A DNA stretch of 42,463 nt, from the NCBI RefSeq assembly GCF_017940685.1, contig NZ_JAGAYD010000115.1, forward strand, positions 1-42,463. The letters are read 5' to 3'. Under the pieces are notes generated by a model. It saw only the letters and a list, made by a program, of their open reading frames with translations. It was not told the DNA's origin and did not search any database. Each line of letters begins with the position of its first letter. Position 1 is the stretch's first letter. This DNA comes from Butyrivibrio sp. GTDB taxonomy: Bacteria; Bacillota; Clostridia; Lachnospirales; Lachnospiraceae. The translations under genes were made by a program, and so were the position numbers. Positions 24,092 through 36,097 of this stretch are shown here, piece after piece.

Positions 24092-25492
24092 ATGCAATCA
24101 TCTAATGAAATCGTTGAAAAATTAAAGGAAAATTGGGAGTCAATCAAGGTTACCATCAAAAATGAAGCTGGTATCACTGACATTTCTTATAAAACCTGGA
24201 TTGATCCTCTCTCCGTCTATGGTTTTGAGGACAACACTGTAAAAATCCTTATACCTTCAGACAATTCCTTCACACTTACTTATATAGTTAATCACTACGT
24301 TGATTTCTTTAAAGTAACGATCTCTGAGTTTTTGGAATCAATGGTGGATGTATCTTTTATTTTAAATAAGGATACTATTAATAATGAAGAAACACATGAT
24401 GATTTTCCATCAGCAAGTGATGAAACCCAGTCATCTTCTAATATTGTCTACGAACAGGCCAATCTAAATCCAAGATACAGATTTGATACCTTTGTCGTAG
24501 GTAGCAACAACAAGTTTGCTCACTCTGCTTCACTGGCTGTTGCTGAGTCACCTGGAATTTCTTATAACCCTCTTTTCTTATATGGAGGACCAGGACTTGG
24601 TAAGACTCACCTTATGCATTCAATTGGTCATTTCATTATTGAACACAATCCACGTGCTAAGGTTTTATATGTTACTTCAGAGCAGTTTACAAATGAAGTT
24701 ATCGAATCCATCAGAAGTTCAAGAGCCGAGAACATGACAAGACTTCGTGAAAAATACAGAACTGTTGATGTTCTTATGGTCGATGACGTTCAGTTTATTA
24801 TAGGAAAGGATGCAACACAGGAAGAATTTTTCCACACCTTTAATGCTCTTCATCAGGCTGGTAAACAGATAATCCTTTCATCTGATAGACCTCCAAAGGA
24901 AATGGAAACTCTTGAAGAGAGATTCAGATCAAGATTCGAGATGGGTCTTATAGCAGATATCCAGTCTCCTGACTATGAAACAAGGGTTGCCATCCTTCGT
25001 AAGAACGCTGAGAACTTTGGACGCAGCATTGGCGATGATGTCATTGATTATGTTGCTTCAAACATCAAGTCAAACATCAGAGAGCTTGAAGGAGCTCTTA
25101 CCAAAATCATTGCACACTCAAGACTTAATAATGTAGAGATTACTTTAGACAACGCCAAAGATGCTCTAAAGGATATCATCTCTCCAGATACTACCAAGAT
25201 CATTACTCCACAGCTTATCGTTGATACAGTTTGTGAACAGTACGGTATCAAAAAAGATGACGTGGTTTCTAAAAAGAGAAACGCTGAGATTGTTCTACCT
25301 CGCCAGGTAATAATGTATCTTTGCAGAGAACATACTGATGCTTCTTTAGAAGAAATTGGAAAACTTCTTGGTAAAAAGGATCACACAACAGTTATGAGCG
25401 GAATCAGCAAGATAAAATCAATGATTCCAACAGATGAGGATCTTAACAAAAACTTGGATATCATAGTCAAGAAGTTAAATCCTTCTCTTTGA
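24092..25492 (+). CDS. dnaA: Chromosomal replication initiator DnaA
   Basis: AAA+ ATPase that binds DnaA boxes and opens the origin. 466 residues from ATG 24092. An in-frame ATG at 24071 would leave only an 11-base leader after the predicted start point, so I prefer 24092, although its ribosome-binding site (TGGGG) is weak. Domain I starts at EIVEKLKENWESIK. Domain II at about 95-125 is acidic and Ser-rich. Walker A GGPGLGKTH lies at about 164-172 and Walker B VLMVDDVQF near 227. Domain IV, which binds the box, contains RQVIMYLCREHTDASLEEIG and GKKDHTTVMSGISKI near 405-445. It is first in the row dnaA-dnaN-yaaA-recF-gyrB-gyrA. Confidence 0.98.
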   Translation: MQSSNEIVEKLKENWESIKVTIKNEAGITDISYKTWIDPLSVYGFEDNTVKILIPSDNSFTLTYIVNHYVDFFKVTISEFLESMVDVSFILNKDTINNEETHDDFPSASDETQSSSNIVYEQANLNPRYRFDTFVVGSNNKFAHSASLAVAESPGISYNPLFLYGGPGLGKTHLMHSIGHFIIEHNPRAKVLYVTSEQFTNEVIESIRSSRAENMTRLREKYRTVDVLMVDDVQFIIGKDATQEEFFHTFNALHQAGKQIILSSDRPPKEMETLEERFRSRFEMGLIADIQSPDYETRVAILRKNAENFGRSIGDDVIDYVASNIKSNIRELEGALTKIIAHSRLNNVEITLDNAKDALKDIISPDTTKIITPQLIVDTVCEQYGIKKDDVVSKKRNAEIVLPRQVIMYLCREHTDASLEEIGKLLGKKDHTTVMSGISKIKSMIPTDEDLNKNLDIIVKKLNPSL

Positions 25493-25501
25493 TAAAAGAT
25501 A

Positions 25502-25577
25502 TTACCCACATATTGTGGATAACTCAGAGTAAAAAAGTGAATTACCAGAGGATTAATTGTTGATTAAGGGTGGATAA
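25502..25577. other. oriC part 2: DnaA boxes between dnaA and dnaN
   Basis: In the 300 bases between the genes, TTACCCACA (25502-25510, one mismatch) faces a perfect TGTGGATAA (25514-25522) three bases away. GGTGGATAA (25569-25577, one mismatch) lies inside the dnaA terminator stem. Very AT-rich DNA from 25591 to 25790 follows and would suit a DNA-unwinding element. The arrangement on both sides of dnaA matches the bipartite origins of Bacillus and other Firmicutes. Confidence 0.75.
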
Positions 25578-25597
25578 GTATTTTCCACCCTTTTTTT
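25568..25597 (+). terminator. Terminator after dnaA
   Basis: GGGTGGA (25568-25574) pairs with TCCACCC (25584-25590), followed by seven T. It should separate the dnaA transcript from dnaN, which has its own promoter. Confidence 0.75.
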
Positions 25598-25666
25598 AAA
25601 AAATTTGGCTTGTTTATAACTTTAAACTTTTCAACATGTAATTTTTTGTTTTCAACAGCTAAAAAT

Positions 25667-25695
25667 TTGTAAAAAAGCCTTTAAAATTGTATAAT
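25667..25695 (+). promoter_or_regulatory. dnaN promoter
   Basis: TTGTAA (25667-25672), a 17-base spacer and a perfect TATAAT (25690-25695). It gives a leader of about 90 bases before the dnaN ATG. Confidence 0.7.
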
Positions 25696-25792
25696 AGAAT
25701 AGGTTTTACACTTATCAACATCTATTAATACTGTTTTTATTATTTATTAATAATTATTTTATAGTTACAAACTTGAAGGGAGTATTATCCAA

Positions 25793-26902
25793 ATGAAATT
25801 CGTATGCTCTAAGTCTAATCTTGTGAGTGGACTACAGATTGTATCAAAGGCTGTTCCTTCTAAAACAACAATGTCAGTCCTTGAATGTATCCTTGTAGAT
25901 ACAACAGAAGGGATCATTAAGTTTATAGCCAATGATATGGAGCTTGGTATCCAGACCATTGTAGAAGGAAATATTATAGAAAGAGGTTTTGTCGCAATTG
26001 ATGCCAAGATCTTTGTTGACATTGTAAGGAAGCTTCCTGATAACGAAGTAACTATTGAAGCTGATGCATCCAGCAAAGTTACTATCAGCTGCGAAAAGGC
26101 AAAGTTCAACCTCATTGGAAGAAAGGGAGATGACTTTACTTATCTTCCAACTATTGAAAAGATAGACGGAGTAGAGGTTTCTCAGTTTACTCTTAGAAAT
26201 GTTATTCAGCAGACTATTTTCTCTATTGCAGAAAACGATGCCAACAAGATGATGGGCGGAGAGCTTTTTGAAGTAGATGGAGATAATTTAAAGCTTGTAT
26301 CCCTTGATGGACACAGAATTTCTATCAGAAAAGTTAAGCTTGGATCAAACTATCCATCAAAGAAGGTAATAGTTCCAGGTAAGACACTGGGAGAGATCAG
26401 TAAGATCTTAAGTGACAGCACAGAAAAGCAGGTAAGCATCTATTTTACTGACAAGCATGTTTTATTTGAGTTTGATAAAACAACTGTAGTTTCAAGACTT
26501 ATTGAAGGTGAATACTTTAGTATCGATCAGATGCTCTCAAGTGATTATGAAACAAAGATGAGCATCAACCGCAAGGAATTCCTTGATTGTATAGACAGAG
26601 CAACTCTTCTTGTAAAAGAGGGAGATAAAAAGCCTGTTATCATCTCTGTTACTGATGGAAAGATGGAACTTAAGATCAATTCCACAATCGGAAGTATGGA
26701 TGAGGAAATTGATATAGAAAAGCAGGGTAAGGATCTTATGATTGGCTTCAATCCTAAGTTTCTTATTGATGCACTCAGAGTAATAGAAGATGAGACTGTA
26801 GATATTTATCTTGTTAACCCTAAAGCTCCTTGCTTTATAAGGGACAAGGATTCAACATATATCTACCTTGTACTTCCAGTAAACTTTACAACAGTTGATT
26901 AA
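25793..26902 (+). CDS. dnaN: DNA polymerase III beta subunit (sliding clamp)
   Basis: Ring-shaped clamp that tethers polymerase to DNA. 369 residues, normal length, with three similar domains of about 120 residues each. The beginning MKFVCSKSNLVSGLQIVSKAVPSKTTMSVLECILV is typical, as is the ending (PCFIRDKDSTYIYLVLPVN) that lines the hydrophobic partner pocket. GGGAG lies about 10 bases before the ATG. The S4 gene follows after 11 bases and shares its transcript. Confidence 0.98.
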   Translation: MKFVCSKSNLVSGLQIVSKAVPSKTTMSVLECILVDTTEGIIKFIANDMELGIQTIVEGNIIERGFVAIDAKIFVDIVRKLPDNEVTIEADASSKVTISCEKAKFNLIGRKGDDFTYLPTIEKIDGVEVSQFTLRNVIQQTIFSIAENDANKMMGGELFEVDGDNLKLVSLDGHRISIRKVKLGSNYPSKKVIVPGKTLGEISKILSDSTEKQVSIYFTDKHVLFEFDKTTVVSRLIEGEYFSIDQMLSSDYETKMSINRKEFLDCIDRATLLVKEGDKKPVIISVTDGKMELKINSTIGSMDEEIDIEKQGKDLMIGFNPKFLIDALRVIEDETVDIYLVNPKAPCFIRDKDSTYIYLVLPVNFTTVD

Positions 26903-26913
26903 AAAGGATTTTC

Positions 26914-27129
26914 ATGGAAACAATTAAGCTTAGAGAAACAGATGACTTTATAAAACTTGGACAGGCCCTTAAAAAGGCAGGTCTTGAGGGTTCAGGCGTT
27001 GATGCCAAGATGGATATTCAGTCAGGACTTGTAAAAGTAAATGGAGAAATAGAAGAAAGAAGAGGCCGTAAGCTCTACGACGGAGATGTATTTGAGTTTA
27101 ACGGAACACAGGTAAAAGTAGAGAAATGA
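26914..27129 (+). CDS. yaaA: S4-domain RNA-binding protein YaaA
   Basis: Small S4-like RNA-binding protein, 71 residues, always found between dnaN and recF in Firmicutes. The alpha-L core is visible in IKLGQALKKAGLEGSGVDAKMDIQSGLVKVNGEIEERRGRKLYDGD. The product may bind ribosomal RNA; that is family knowledge and not well proven. Its stop overlaps the recF ATG by four bases (ATGA). Confidence 0.93.
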   Translation: METIKLRETDDFIKLGQALKKAGLEGSGVDAKMDIQSGLVKVNGEIEERRGRKLYDGDVFEFNGTQVKVEK

Positions 27130-28229
27130 TAATAAAGTCATTGGAACTGGCCGATTTCAGAAACTATGACAATCTCAAAATAGATTTTAGCAGTGGGACC
27201 AATATCCTTTATGGTGATAATGCTCAGGGTAAGACCAATATCCTTGAGGCAATCTATGTTTCTGCGACAACTAAGTCCCACAAGGGCAGCAAAGACAAAG
27301 AAATCATAGGATTTGGCAAAGAAGAAGCACATATTAGGACCATTCTTGAAAAAGATGGTGCTGAATATCGAGTAGATATGCACCTTCGAGGAAACAGGTC
27401 CAAGGGAATTGCTATTGATGGGCAGAAGATAAAAAGAGCTTCAGACCTGATTGGCATGCTGAATGTGGTATTTTTTTCTCCAGAGGATCTTAGCATCATC
27501 AAAAATGGTCCTTCTGAAAGACGCAGATTCATGGATATGGAGCTGTGTCAGTTAGATCAGATATATTTAAACAGCCTTTCTAAATACAATAAACTTGTAG
27601 TCGAAAGAAATAAGGTTCTTAAGGATCTGTTCGAACACCCTGAAAACAGTGTACTTCTAGATGTTCAGGACAAACAGCTGTGTGAATATGGATCCATCAT
27701 CATCAAAGCTAGAGAAAAATTCATCACTGAGCTTAATGAAATAATAAGGCCCATTCATGAGAAACTTACAGGAGGAAAAGAACTGCTGTCTGTTTATTAT
27801 GAGCCTAATGTGGAACAAGCTGAATTTGAAAAGAAATTATCTTCTTCCAGAAAAAAAGACATCTATGCCAAGCAGACTACAGTTGGACCACATAAAGATG
27901 ATTTTTCATTTATTGTCAGAAAATCAAGTGAAGATGATGGCATAGACATCAGAAAGTATGGTTCCCAGGGTCAGCAGAGAACAGCATCACTTTCTTTAAA
28001 ACTATCAGAGATAGAAATAGTTAAAAAATCAAAGAAAGAAAATCCAGTTCTTTTGCTTGATGATGTTTTATCTGAACTTGACAGTAACAGGCAGAACTAT
28101 CTTTTGAATACCATTGGAAATATTCAGACTATCATCACCTGCACTGGTCTTGATGAATTTGTTAATAACAGATTTGAAATAGATAAACTGTTCCGTGTAA
28201 CTGATGGAACAGTAAGTAGTGAAAATTAA
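27126..28229 (+). CDS. recF: DNA replication and repair protein RecF
   Basis: SMC-like ATPase that with RecO and RecR loads RecA at gaps and stalled forks. 367 residues. It starts MIIKSLELADFRNYDNLKIDF, has Walker A GDNAQGKTN at about 31-39, the signature GSQGQQRTASLSLKLSEIE and Walker B NPVLLLDDVLSELD. It overlaps the S4 gene by ATGA and ends 10 bases before gyrB, so translation of the set is coupled. Confidence 0.97.
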   Translation: MIIKSLELADFRNYDNLKIDFSSGTNILYGDNAQGKTNILEAIYVSATTKSHKGSKDKEIIGFGKEEAHIRTILEKDGAEYRVDMHLRGNRSKGIAIDGQKIKRASDLIGMLNVVFFSPEDLSIIKNGPSERRRFMDMELCQLDQIYLNSLSKYNKLVVERNKVLKDLFEHPENSVLLDVQDKQLCEYGSIIIKAREKFITELNEIIRPIHEKLTGGKELLSVYYEPNVEQAEFEKKLSSSRKKDIYAKQTTVGPHKDDFSFIVRKSSEDDGIDIRKYGSQGQQRTASLSLKLSEIEIVKKSKKENPVLLLDDVLSELDSNRQNYLLNTIGNIQTIITCTGLDEFVNNRFEIDKLFRVTDGTVSSEN

Positions 28230-28236
28230 GGAGTAA

Positions 28237-30177
<1,941 letters not shown>

Positions 30178-30211
30178 GGATTGATAAAATCCATAGAATT
30201 GAGGTAATAAG

Positions 30212-32770
30212 ATGGCTGATAACAACAACATCAACAACAATGATCTGTCAGATGATGTCTTTGACAAGACAACCACTGACAGAATAAAGGAAGTAGATCT
30301 TCAAAAGACCATGGAAGCTGATTACATCGATTACGCCATGAGCGTAATCGCATCCCGTGCGCTTCCTGATGTAAGAGATGGTCTTAAGCCAGTACAGAGA
30401 AGAATTCTGTACTCAATGATCGAGCTTAACAACGGTCCTGACAAGCCACATCGTAAGTGTGCTCGTATCGTCGGCGATACAATGGGTAAATATCACCCTC
30501 ATGGTGACAGCTCAATTTACGGTTCATTGGTAAATATGGCGCAGCCATGGTCAATGAGATATTGTCTTGTAGACGGACACGGAAACTTTGGTTCAGTGGA
30601 TGGAGATGGCGCAGCTGCCATGCGATACACTGAGGCTCGTCTTACCAAGATCTCAATGGAGATGATCGCTGATATCGGAAAAGATACAGTAGATTTCGTT
30701 CCAAACTTTGATGAGACAGAAAAAGAACCTTCTGTTCTCCCCAGCCGTTACCCTAACCTTCTGGTAAATGGTACAACTGGTATTGCGGTAGGAATGGCAA
30801 CTAATATTCCTCCTCACAATTTAAGAGAAGTTATAAACGCTGTTGTCAAGATGATCGACAACAAGGTAAATGAAGACAGAGATACTGAGATTGAGGAAAT
30901 CCTTGAGATCATCAAGGCTCCTGACTTCCCTACAGGTGGTATCATCCTTGGAACAAGAGGAGCAGAAGAAGCCTACAGGACAGGTAGAGGTAAGGTTGTA
31001 GTAAGAGCTGTTACTGATATTGAGCCTATGAACAACGGTAAGAACAGAATTGTTGTTACCGAGCTTCCATACCTTGTAAATAAGGCAAACATGATCGCTA
31101 AGATCGCTGAGCTTGTTAAGCTTAAAAAGCTTGATGGAATAACAGCTCTTCGCGATGAGTCAGATAGAGAGGGTATGCGCGTTGTAATCGAGCTTAGAAG
31201 TGATGTTAACCCTAACATCATGCTCAACAAGCTCTACAAGCACACCCAGATGCAGGATTCCTTTGGAATCATCATGCTGGCTCTTGTTAATAACCAGCCT
31301 AAGGTAATGAGCATTACAGAAATGCTCACCTACTATATCAAGCATCAGGAAGAGGTTGTAACAAGAAGAACAAAGTACGACCTCAACAAGGCAGAAGAGA
31401 GAAACCATATCTTAGAAGGTCTGCTCATTGCCCTTGATAATATCGACGAAGTAATAAAGATCATCAGAGGATCTGAGACTGTAGCTATAGCCAAGGAACA
31501 GTTGATGGGAAGATTTGGTCTTTCCGATGTTCAGGCTCAGGCTATTGTTGACATGAGACTTCGTACACTGACAGGTCTCGAAAGAGATAAGCTTGAGCAG
31601 GAGCACGCTGAACTTCTTAAGAAAATTGAGGAATTAAAGGCTATCCTTGCAGACAAGAAGCTCCTTCTTGGAGTTATCAAAAAAGAAATTATTGAGATTT
31701 CTGATAAATACGGTGATGACAGAAAGTCACAGATAGGTCATGATGACTCTGATATTGATACAGAGGATCTCATTCCTAATGTGAATACAGTAATTGCCAT
31801 GACTGATCTTGGATATATAAAGAGAATGTCAATTGACAATTTCAAGTCTCAGAATCGTGGTGGAAAGGGAATCAAAGGTATCACAACAATTGAGAATGAC
31901 TTTGTTGAAGATATCCTTATGACCACAACCCATAACTATGTAATGTTCTTTACCAACACAGGAAGAGTCTACAGGCTCAAAGCTTACCAGATTCCTGAGG
32001 CATCAAGAACATCCCGTGGTATGGCTATAGTTAACCTTCTTTCCCTGGCACCAGGTGAAAAAATTTCAGCTATGATCCCAGTTAAAGGATTTGAGGATGA
32101 GGAGAAATCTCTTTTCATGGTTACCAAGAAAGGTACAGTAAAGAAGACTCCTATCACAGAATTTTCAAATGTTAGAAAGACCGGACTTGCAGCAATAAAC
32201 CTTAGAGATGATGATGAGCTCATTGAGGTTAAGACTGTTAAGAAGAACTCTGAGATATTCCTGGTTACCAAGAACGGAATGTGCATCCACTTTGATGAAT
32301 CTGATGTGCGCTCAACAGGCAGATCTTCCATCGGTGTAAGAGGAATGATGCTTGACGATACAGATGAGATCGTAGGAATGCAGATCAACACTCAGGGCGA
32401 TTCACTTCTTATCGTATCTGAGAATGGATATGGAAAGAGAACTGATCTTACTGAATTCCACAACCAGTTCAGAGGTGGTAAGGGCGTTAGATGTTACAAG
32501 ATAACAGAAAAGACCGGAAATGTAGTTGGTGTTAAAGCAGTTAATGATGACAACGAGATCATGATGATCACTAATGCGGGCATTATTATCCAGCTACGAA
32601 TGAATGATATATCAGTTCATGGAAGAGTAACATCCGGAGTTAAGATGATCAATCTTGATAAGGGCGTTACAGTTGCCAAGATTGCCAAGGTAAGAGAAAA
32701 GATCTCTGATGGTGAAAAAGATATCGATAATATCGATGATATCGCTGAAAATGTAGATGAAGAGTCTTAA
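30212..32770 (+). CDS. gyrA: DNA gyrase subunit A
   Basis: DNA cleavage and wrapping subunit of gyrase, 852 residues. The first 25 residues are an Asn/Asp-rich extension. The catalytic Tyr139 is in [11 protein letters not shown]. The quinolone-determining region reads [12 protein letters not shown], with Ser100 at E. coli position 83 and Gly104 at position 87, where E. coli has Asp. The GyrA-box QNRGGKG near residue 546 supports gyrase rather than topoisomerase IV. The tail is very acidic ([20 protein letters not shown]). GAGG precedes the ATG. It follows gyrB on the same transcript and is followed by the degenerate GGDEF gene after 32 bases. Confidence 0.98.
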   Translation: MADNNNINNNDLSDDVFDKTTTDRIKEVDLQKTMEADYIDYAMSVIASRALPDVRDGLKPVQRRILYSMIELNNGPDKPHRKCARIVGDTMGKYHPHGDSSIYGSLVNMAQPWSMRYCLVDGHGNFGSVDGDGAAAMRYTEARLTKISMEMIADIGKDTVDFVPNFDETEKEPSVLPSRYPNLLVNGTTGIAVGMATNIPPHNLREVINAVVKMIDNKVNEDRDTEIEEILEIIKAPDFPTGGIILGTRGAEEAYRTGRGKVVVRAVTDIEPMNNGKNRIVVTELPYLVNKANMIAKIAELVKLKKLDGITALRDESDREGMRVVIELRSDVNPNIMLNKLYKHTQMQDSFGIIMLALVNNQPKVMSITEMLTYYIKHQEEVVTRRTKYDLNKAEERNHILEGLLIALDNIDEVIKIIRGSETVAIAKEQLMGRFGLSDVQAQAIVDMRLRTLTGLERDKLEQEHAELLKKIEELKAILADKKLLLGVIKKEIIEISDKYGDDRKSQIGHDDSDIDTEDLIPNVNTVIAMTDLGYIKRMSIDNFKSQNRGGKGIKGITTIENDFVEDILMTTTHNYVMFFTNTGRVYRLKAYQIPEASRTSRGMAIVNLLSLAPGEKISAMIPVKGFEDEEKSLFMVTKKGTVKKTPITEFSNVRKTGLAAINLRDDDELIEVKTVKKNSEIFLVTKNGMCIHFDESDVRSTGRSSIGVRGMMLDDTDEIVGMQINTQGDSLLIVSENGYGKRTDLTEFHNQFRGGKGVRCYKITEKTGNVVGVKAVNDDNEIMMITNAGIIIQLRMNDISVHGRVTSGVKMINLDKGVTVAKIAKVREKISDGEKDIDNIDDIAENVDEES

Positions 32771-32802
32771 GTTTTTTAGCATTCTTGTGGGGTGAGAATC
32801 TT

Positions 32803-34257
32803 ATGAACATTGGACTTCTTGTAACAGAACTTGAGGACAAAGAAGTAAAGAAAATATGTATAGGTGCTGATAAGGCAGCAAAAGAAAAGGATGTGAACCT
32901 GATAATCATTCCGGGACAATACATTCTTTCTGATGACAAAAGTGGCGAAAAGCCCTTTGATTATCAGTACAGCGCGCTCTTTGACTACGCAGGTTCTAAA
33001 GATTTTGATGCACTCATTATCGATATTGAGAGGATTGGTTCAAAATCCACGATTCTGAAAAGAGAGGCCTTTCTTAAGAAATTTGAGAATATCCCCGTCC
33101 TGACTCTTTCTGAGCAGGAGGGATACCCCTTTGTCAATCCGGTAGAAGACGGGATTGATAAGCTAAAACAGCTTGGATATGAGGCTGTATGTGATGCGGT
33201 ATTTTACGTAAAGAATCAGATACTGCCTCCTGTTGAAGCACCACAGACCTTTAACTATGTTGAGAAGCCTGATTCCTATACCCTCAACATGTTATCTGAT
33301 ATGAGTTATTTTCTTTTCCACAAGAAGTACGATGCTGGAACAGCCTACAGTAGTTTTGTAAGTCTTGGACTTAAGCATGGAATTAAGAACAGCGCTATTT
33401 TGCTCTTTGATAAAAAGGTCAGAAATACCACAAAATATCCATGGACAATGCCAGAAAACATCCGTGTAATGAGCGCCATTATGAATGGTCAGGAGATGAA
33501 TTTTACTGACAGCAAGATGGAAGTGGGAACAGACAGTGTTTTTTCAAATGTCATCAAAGGAAAGAGTGCTACTTACATATTAGGAGACATCTTTGTTGGT
33601 GAGTATCAGCTGGGACTTATGATATATGAGTTCCATCCTGATAATCTTGTGGACTATTTTTACACAAATATGACCAGTCTCATTACTGGTGTTTCAAGAC
33701 TTTCTTACCTTGAGAGGGAGCTCGAAAAGACAACTGAAGAGCTCTATGAAGTACAGGAGGAGCTTGCAAGAGACGACTCTGTTCTTGATCATATCGGAGA
33801 TCAGGACTACCTTACAGGTGGACTTAACAGAAGAGGCTTTTTTGCAAAGGCCTATGATCTTCTCAAGGATAACTTCGTTGATGGAAAGTACGCAGTTGTT
33901 ACCTATATCCACATGGAATCCCTTAAGCGGATCAACGATATGTATGGCCATGAGGAAGGTGACAGAGCAGTTAAAAGAGTTGCGAAAGTTCTGGAAGAAG
34001 TATTTGGAGGCTGTATCTACGGCAGAATCAGGGGCGATGAATTTGCAGTCCTCATGATAGAGGATGAAGAGGGAAGATCAGAGTCCCTTCGCGAGGAGAT
34101 GCAGAGCCAGAACGCAAAACTATTGGAAGAGCCTGGAAGATATATAAATCATCTTCAGTACTCAATTTGTGAATTCAGCCATGAAGAGAACCTCTCTCTT
34201 CGTGAGATGCTTAAGGAAACAGACGAAAACCTTAAGAGAATAAAGGGTAATCTATAA
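32803..34257 (+). CDS. Sensor protein with LacI/periplasmic-binding-like N-terminus and degenerate GGDEF (RGDEF)
   Basis: Predicted cytoplasmic signalling protein, 484 residues from ATG 32803 (GGGGTGAG upstream). The first 150 residues read [38 protein letters not shown] and on to a VLTLSEQEG segment, resembling a LacI/Peripla_BP fold without signal peptide. Residues about 160-315 look like a GAF-type region. A coiled segment ([19 protein letters not shown]) leads to a GGDEF domain from about 335. The signature is RGDEF at 410-414, and the metal-binding Asp in the usual FDID is replaced (YIHMES, with His370). Catalysis is therefore doubtful, and a GTP- or c-di-GMP-binding role is more likely. 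It sits between gyrA and xth, overlapping xth by one base. Confidence 0.8.
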   Translation: MNIGLLVTELEDKEVKKICIGADKAAKEKDVNLIIIPGQYILSDDKSGEKPFDYQYSALFDYAGSKDFDALIIDIERIGSKSTILKREAFLKKFENIPVLTLSEQEGYPFVNPVEDGIDKLKQLGYEAVCDAVFYVKNQILPPVEAPQTFNYVEKPDSYTLNMLSDMSYFLFHKKYDAGTAYSSFVSLGLKHGIKNSAILLFDKKVRNTTKYPWTMPENIRVMSAIMNGQEMNFTDSKMEVGTDSVFSNVIKGKSATYILGDIFVGEYQLGLMIYEFHPDNLVDYFYTNMTSLITGVSRLSYLERELEKTTEELYEVQEELARDDSVLDHIGDQDYLTGGLNRRGFFAKAYDLLKDNFVDGKYAVVTYIHMESLKRINDMYGHEEGDRAVKRVAKVLEEVFGGCIYGRIRGDEFAVLMIEDEEGRSESLREEMQSQNAKLLEEPGRYINHLQYSICEFSHEENLSLREMLKETDENLKRIKGNL

Positions 34258-35018
34258 TGGCAAAAAAGCTAGTGTCATGGAATGTAAATGGTCTTAGGGC
34301 CTGCGTATCAAAGGGATGTTTTGACGAGTTCATGAAAAAAGAAGATCCCGATGTTATCTGCCTTCAAGAGACCAAGCTTCAGGAGGGACAGATAGATCTT
34401 GAACTTCCTGGATATGAGAAGTACTGGAACTATGCAGAGAAAAAGGGCTATTCCGGGACAGCTATTTTTACAAAAGAAAAACCAATCTCAGTTTCCTATG
34501 GACTTGGAATTGAAGAGCACGACCACGAGGGAAGAGTTATAACTGCAGAGTATGAGGACTATTACCTCGTTACAGTGTATGTTCCAAATGCCAAGGAAGA
34601 CTTATCAAGACTTGAATACAGACAGGTTTGGGAAGATGATTTTCTTAAGTTCATAAAGAACCTTGAGAAGACAAAACCTGTGATATATTGTGGGGACTTA
34701 AATGTAGCCCACAAGGAGATAGATCTTAAAAATCCAAAGCCAAACAGAGGTCATGCTGGTTTTACAGATGAAGAGAGAGCCAAGTTTGATAACGTGGTAT
34801 CATCTGGTCTTGTGGACAGCTTCAGGTATTTTTACCCTGACCTTGAAGGCGCTTATTCCTGGTGGTCCTACAGATTTAACTCAAGGGCCAAGAATGCAGG
34901 GTGGCGTATAGACTACTTTATAGTGTCAGAATCTATCATGGATCAGGTAGAGGATGCCAAAATATACGCAGATGCTCTTGGTTCAGATCACTGTCCGGTT
35001 GGACTTATCTTAAAATAA
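34257..35018 (+). CDS. xth: Exodeoxyribonuclease III (AP endonuclease)
   Basis: Metal-dependent nuclease of base-excision repair that cuts at abasic sites and trims 3' ends. 253 residues. The exonuclease-endonuclease-phosphatase fold is clear: [15 protein letters not shown], catalytic Glu in [37 protein letters not shown], the substrate loop [20 protein letters not shown], and the C-terminal SDHCPVGL. The ATG overlaps the stop of the RGDEF gene by one base (TAATG), so expression is coupled. A terminator follows. Confidence 0.97.
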   Translation: MAKKLVSWNVNGLRACVSKGCFDEFMKKEDPDVICLQETKLQEGQIDLELPGYEKYWNYAEKKGYSGTAIFTKEKPISVSYGLGIEEHDHEGRVITAEYEDYYLVTVYVPNAKEDLSRLEYRQVWEDDFLKFIKNLEKTKPVIYCGDLNVAHKEIDLKNPKPNRGHAGFTDEERAKFDNVVSSGLVDSFRYFYPDLEGAYSWWSYRFNSRAKNAGWRIDYFIVSESIMDQVEDAKIYADALGSDHCPVGLILK

Positions 35019-35030
35019 AACAAAAATAAT

Positions 35031-35061
35031 GGGCTGATAAATAATAAGTATTTATCAGCCC
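35031..35061. terminator. Bidirectional terminator between xth and the hydrolase gene
   Basis: GGGCTGATAAATA pairs with TATTTATCAGCCC around a short AT loop. T-rich sequence follows on the plus strand (TTGTTTTTA) and on the minus strand (ATTATTTTTG). It can stop both convergent transcripts. Confidence 0.85.
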
Positions 35062-35067
35062 TTGTTT

Positions 35068-35991
35068 TTAGATAAGTTTTTGAATAAATGAATCTACTTT
35101 AGCCCAGTAGTTAACCGGATCTTTGACTACTCCTTCAATGTGACCAGATCCAAGGATCATCAGGTACTGCTTCTTGCAGGAAGCTGCTTCGTAGAGTCTT
35201 GAGCACATATGAGGATCAATAAATGTATCGTCATCTCCGTGGATAAAGAGAGTTGGAGTTTTAGATCTTGTAACAGCCTTGATAGGAGAGACAAGGTTAA
35301 TATCGTAGCCAGCTCTTATGTAGATGATAACTCTTGAGATTAAAAGAGCAATTGGAATTGGAACAAATGAACCCTTAAAGAGCTTGTATGCAGAAGCAAA
35401 CTGTTCACGAAGGGTTGAGTAGGAGCTGTCAGCTATGGCGCCCTTTACGTTTTCTGGAAGATTTTCACCTGTTGTCATCAAGGTAGTTGCAGCGCCCATG
35501 GACATTCCGTGAAGAAAGATCCTGGCATCCTTATCTTTTTTGATGAGAAAATGGATCCATTCAATGATATCAAGCCTGTCATCAAGGCCGTAGCCAATAT
35601 AGTTTCCTTCGCTTTTTCCAAAGCCCCTAAGGTCAACGAGCAGGCAGTTTATTCCCTTTTCAAGGTAGTGCTTTGCAAAGATTCCGTTAGATTCATGATT
35701 ATCCCAGATTCCGTGGATAAGTATCACATAGTTATGGGATTCTTCATCTGCTGGGATGTAGCTAGCATGAAGATCAAGCTTATCAACTGACTTAATGAAA
35801 ACGTCCTGCCTGTCTGGATGATTCCTGACAAATTCCCTTCCCTCAGTGATGGATATGTCATAGTCTTTTTCTCCATCCTGATGTTCATGGGGTTTTGTGG
35901 AAATCTTGTAGATATAATCTGAAAAAGCATAAACTCCGCCAAGAAATGCAGTGACAGCGGAGAGTTTTAGAAAAGTATTCTTTTTGCTCAT
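35068..35991 (-). CDS. Membrane-anchored alpha/beta hydrolase
   Basis: Serine hydrolase, substrate unknown, 307 residues from ATG 35991 (AAGGG upstream). One N-terminal hydrophobic stretch at about 7-24 (FLKLSAVTAFLGGVYAF) anchors it to the membrane. The domain shows VILIHGIWDNHESN (oxyanion side), LVDLRGFGKSEGN, the nucleophile elbow GMSMG with Ser164, the acid FIHGDDDTFIDP and the catalytic His in GSGHIEG. The order Ser-Asp-His is complete, so it should be active. The DLRGFGKSEG motif resembles esterases and the YqkD/BEM46 group. It is monocistronic and convergent with xth. Confidence 0.88.
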   Translation of the reverse strand: MSKKNTFLKLSAVTAFLGGVYAFSDYIYKISTKPHEHQDGEKDYDISITEGREFVRNHPDRQDVFIKSVDKLDLHASYIPADEESHNYVILIHGIWDNHESNGIFAKHYLEKGINCLLVDLRGFGKSEGNYIGYGLDDRLDIIEWIHFLIKKDKDARIFLHGMSMGAATTLMTTGENLPENVKGAIADSSYSTLREQFASAYKLFKGSFVPIPIALLISRVIIYIRAGYDINLVSPIKAVTRSKTPTLFIHGDDDTFIDPHMCSRLYEAASCKKQYLMILGSGHIEGVVKDPVNYWAKVDSFIQKLI

Positions 35992-36037
35992 GGAAATGCC
36001 CTTATCTTCCTGTAAATTTAAATATATATTAACATCT

Positions 36038-36067
36038 TTTACTACCTGTAACAAATTATGATATACT
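36038..36067 (+). promoter_or_regulatory. Extended -10 promoter of the MBOAT gene
   Basis: TTTACT (36038-36043), an 18-base spacer and TATACT (36062-36067), with TG-A just before the -10, an extended element. The MBOAT ATG is 30 bases further on. Confidence 0.55.
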
Positions 36068-36097
36068 CTTTTCGAGTTTTAAACGTGGAGAAATATA

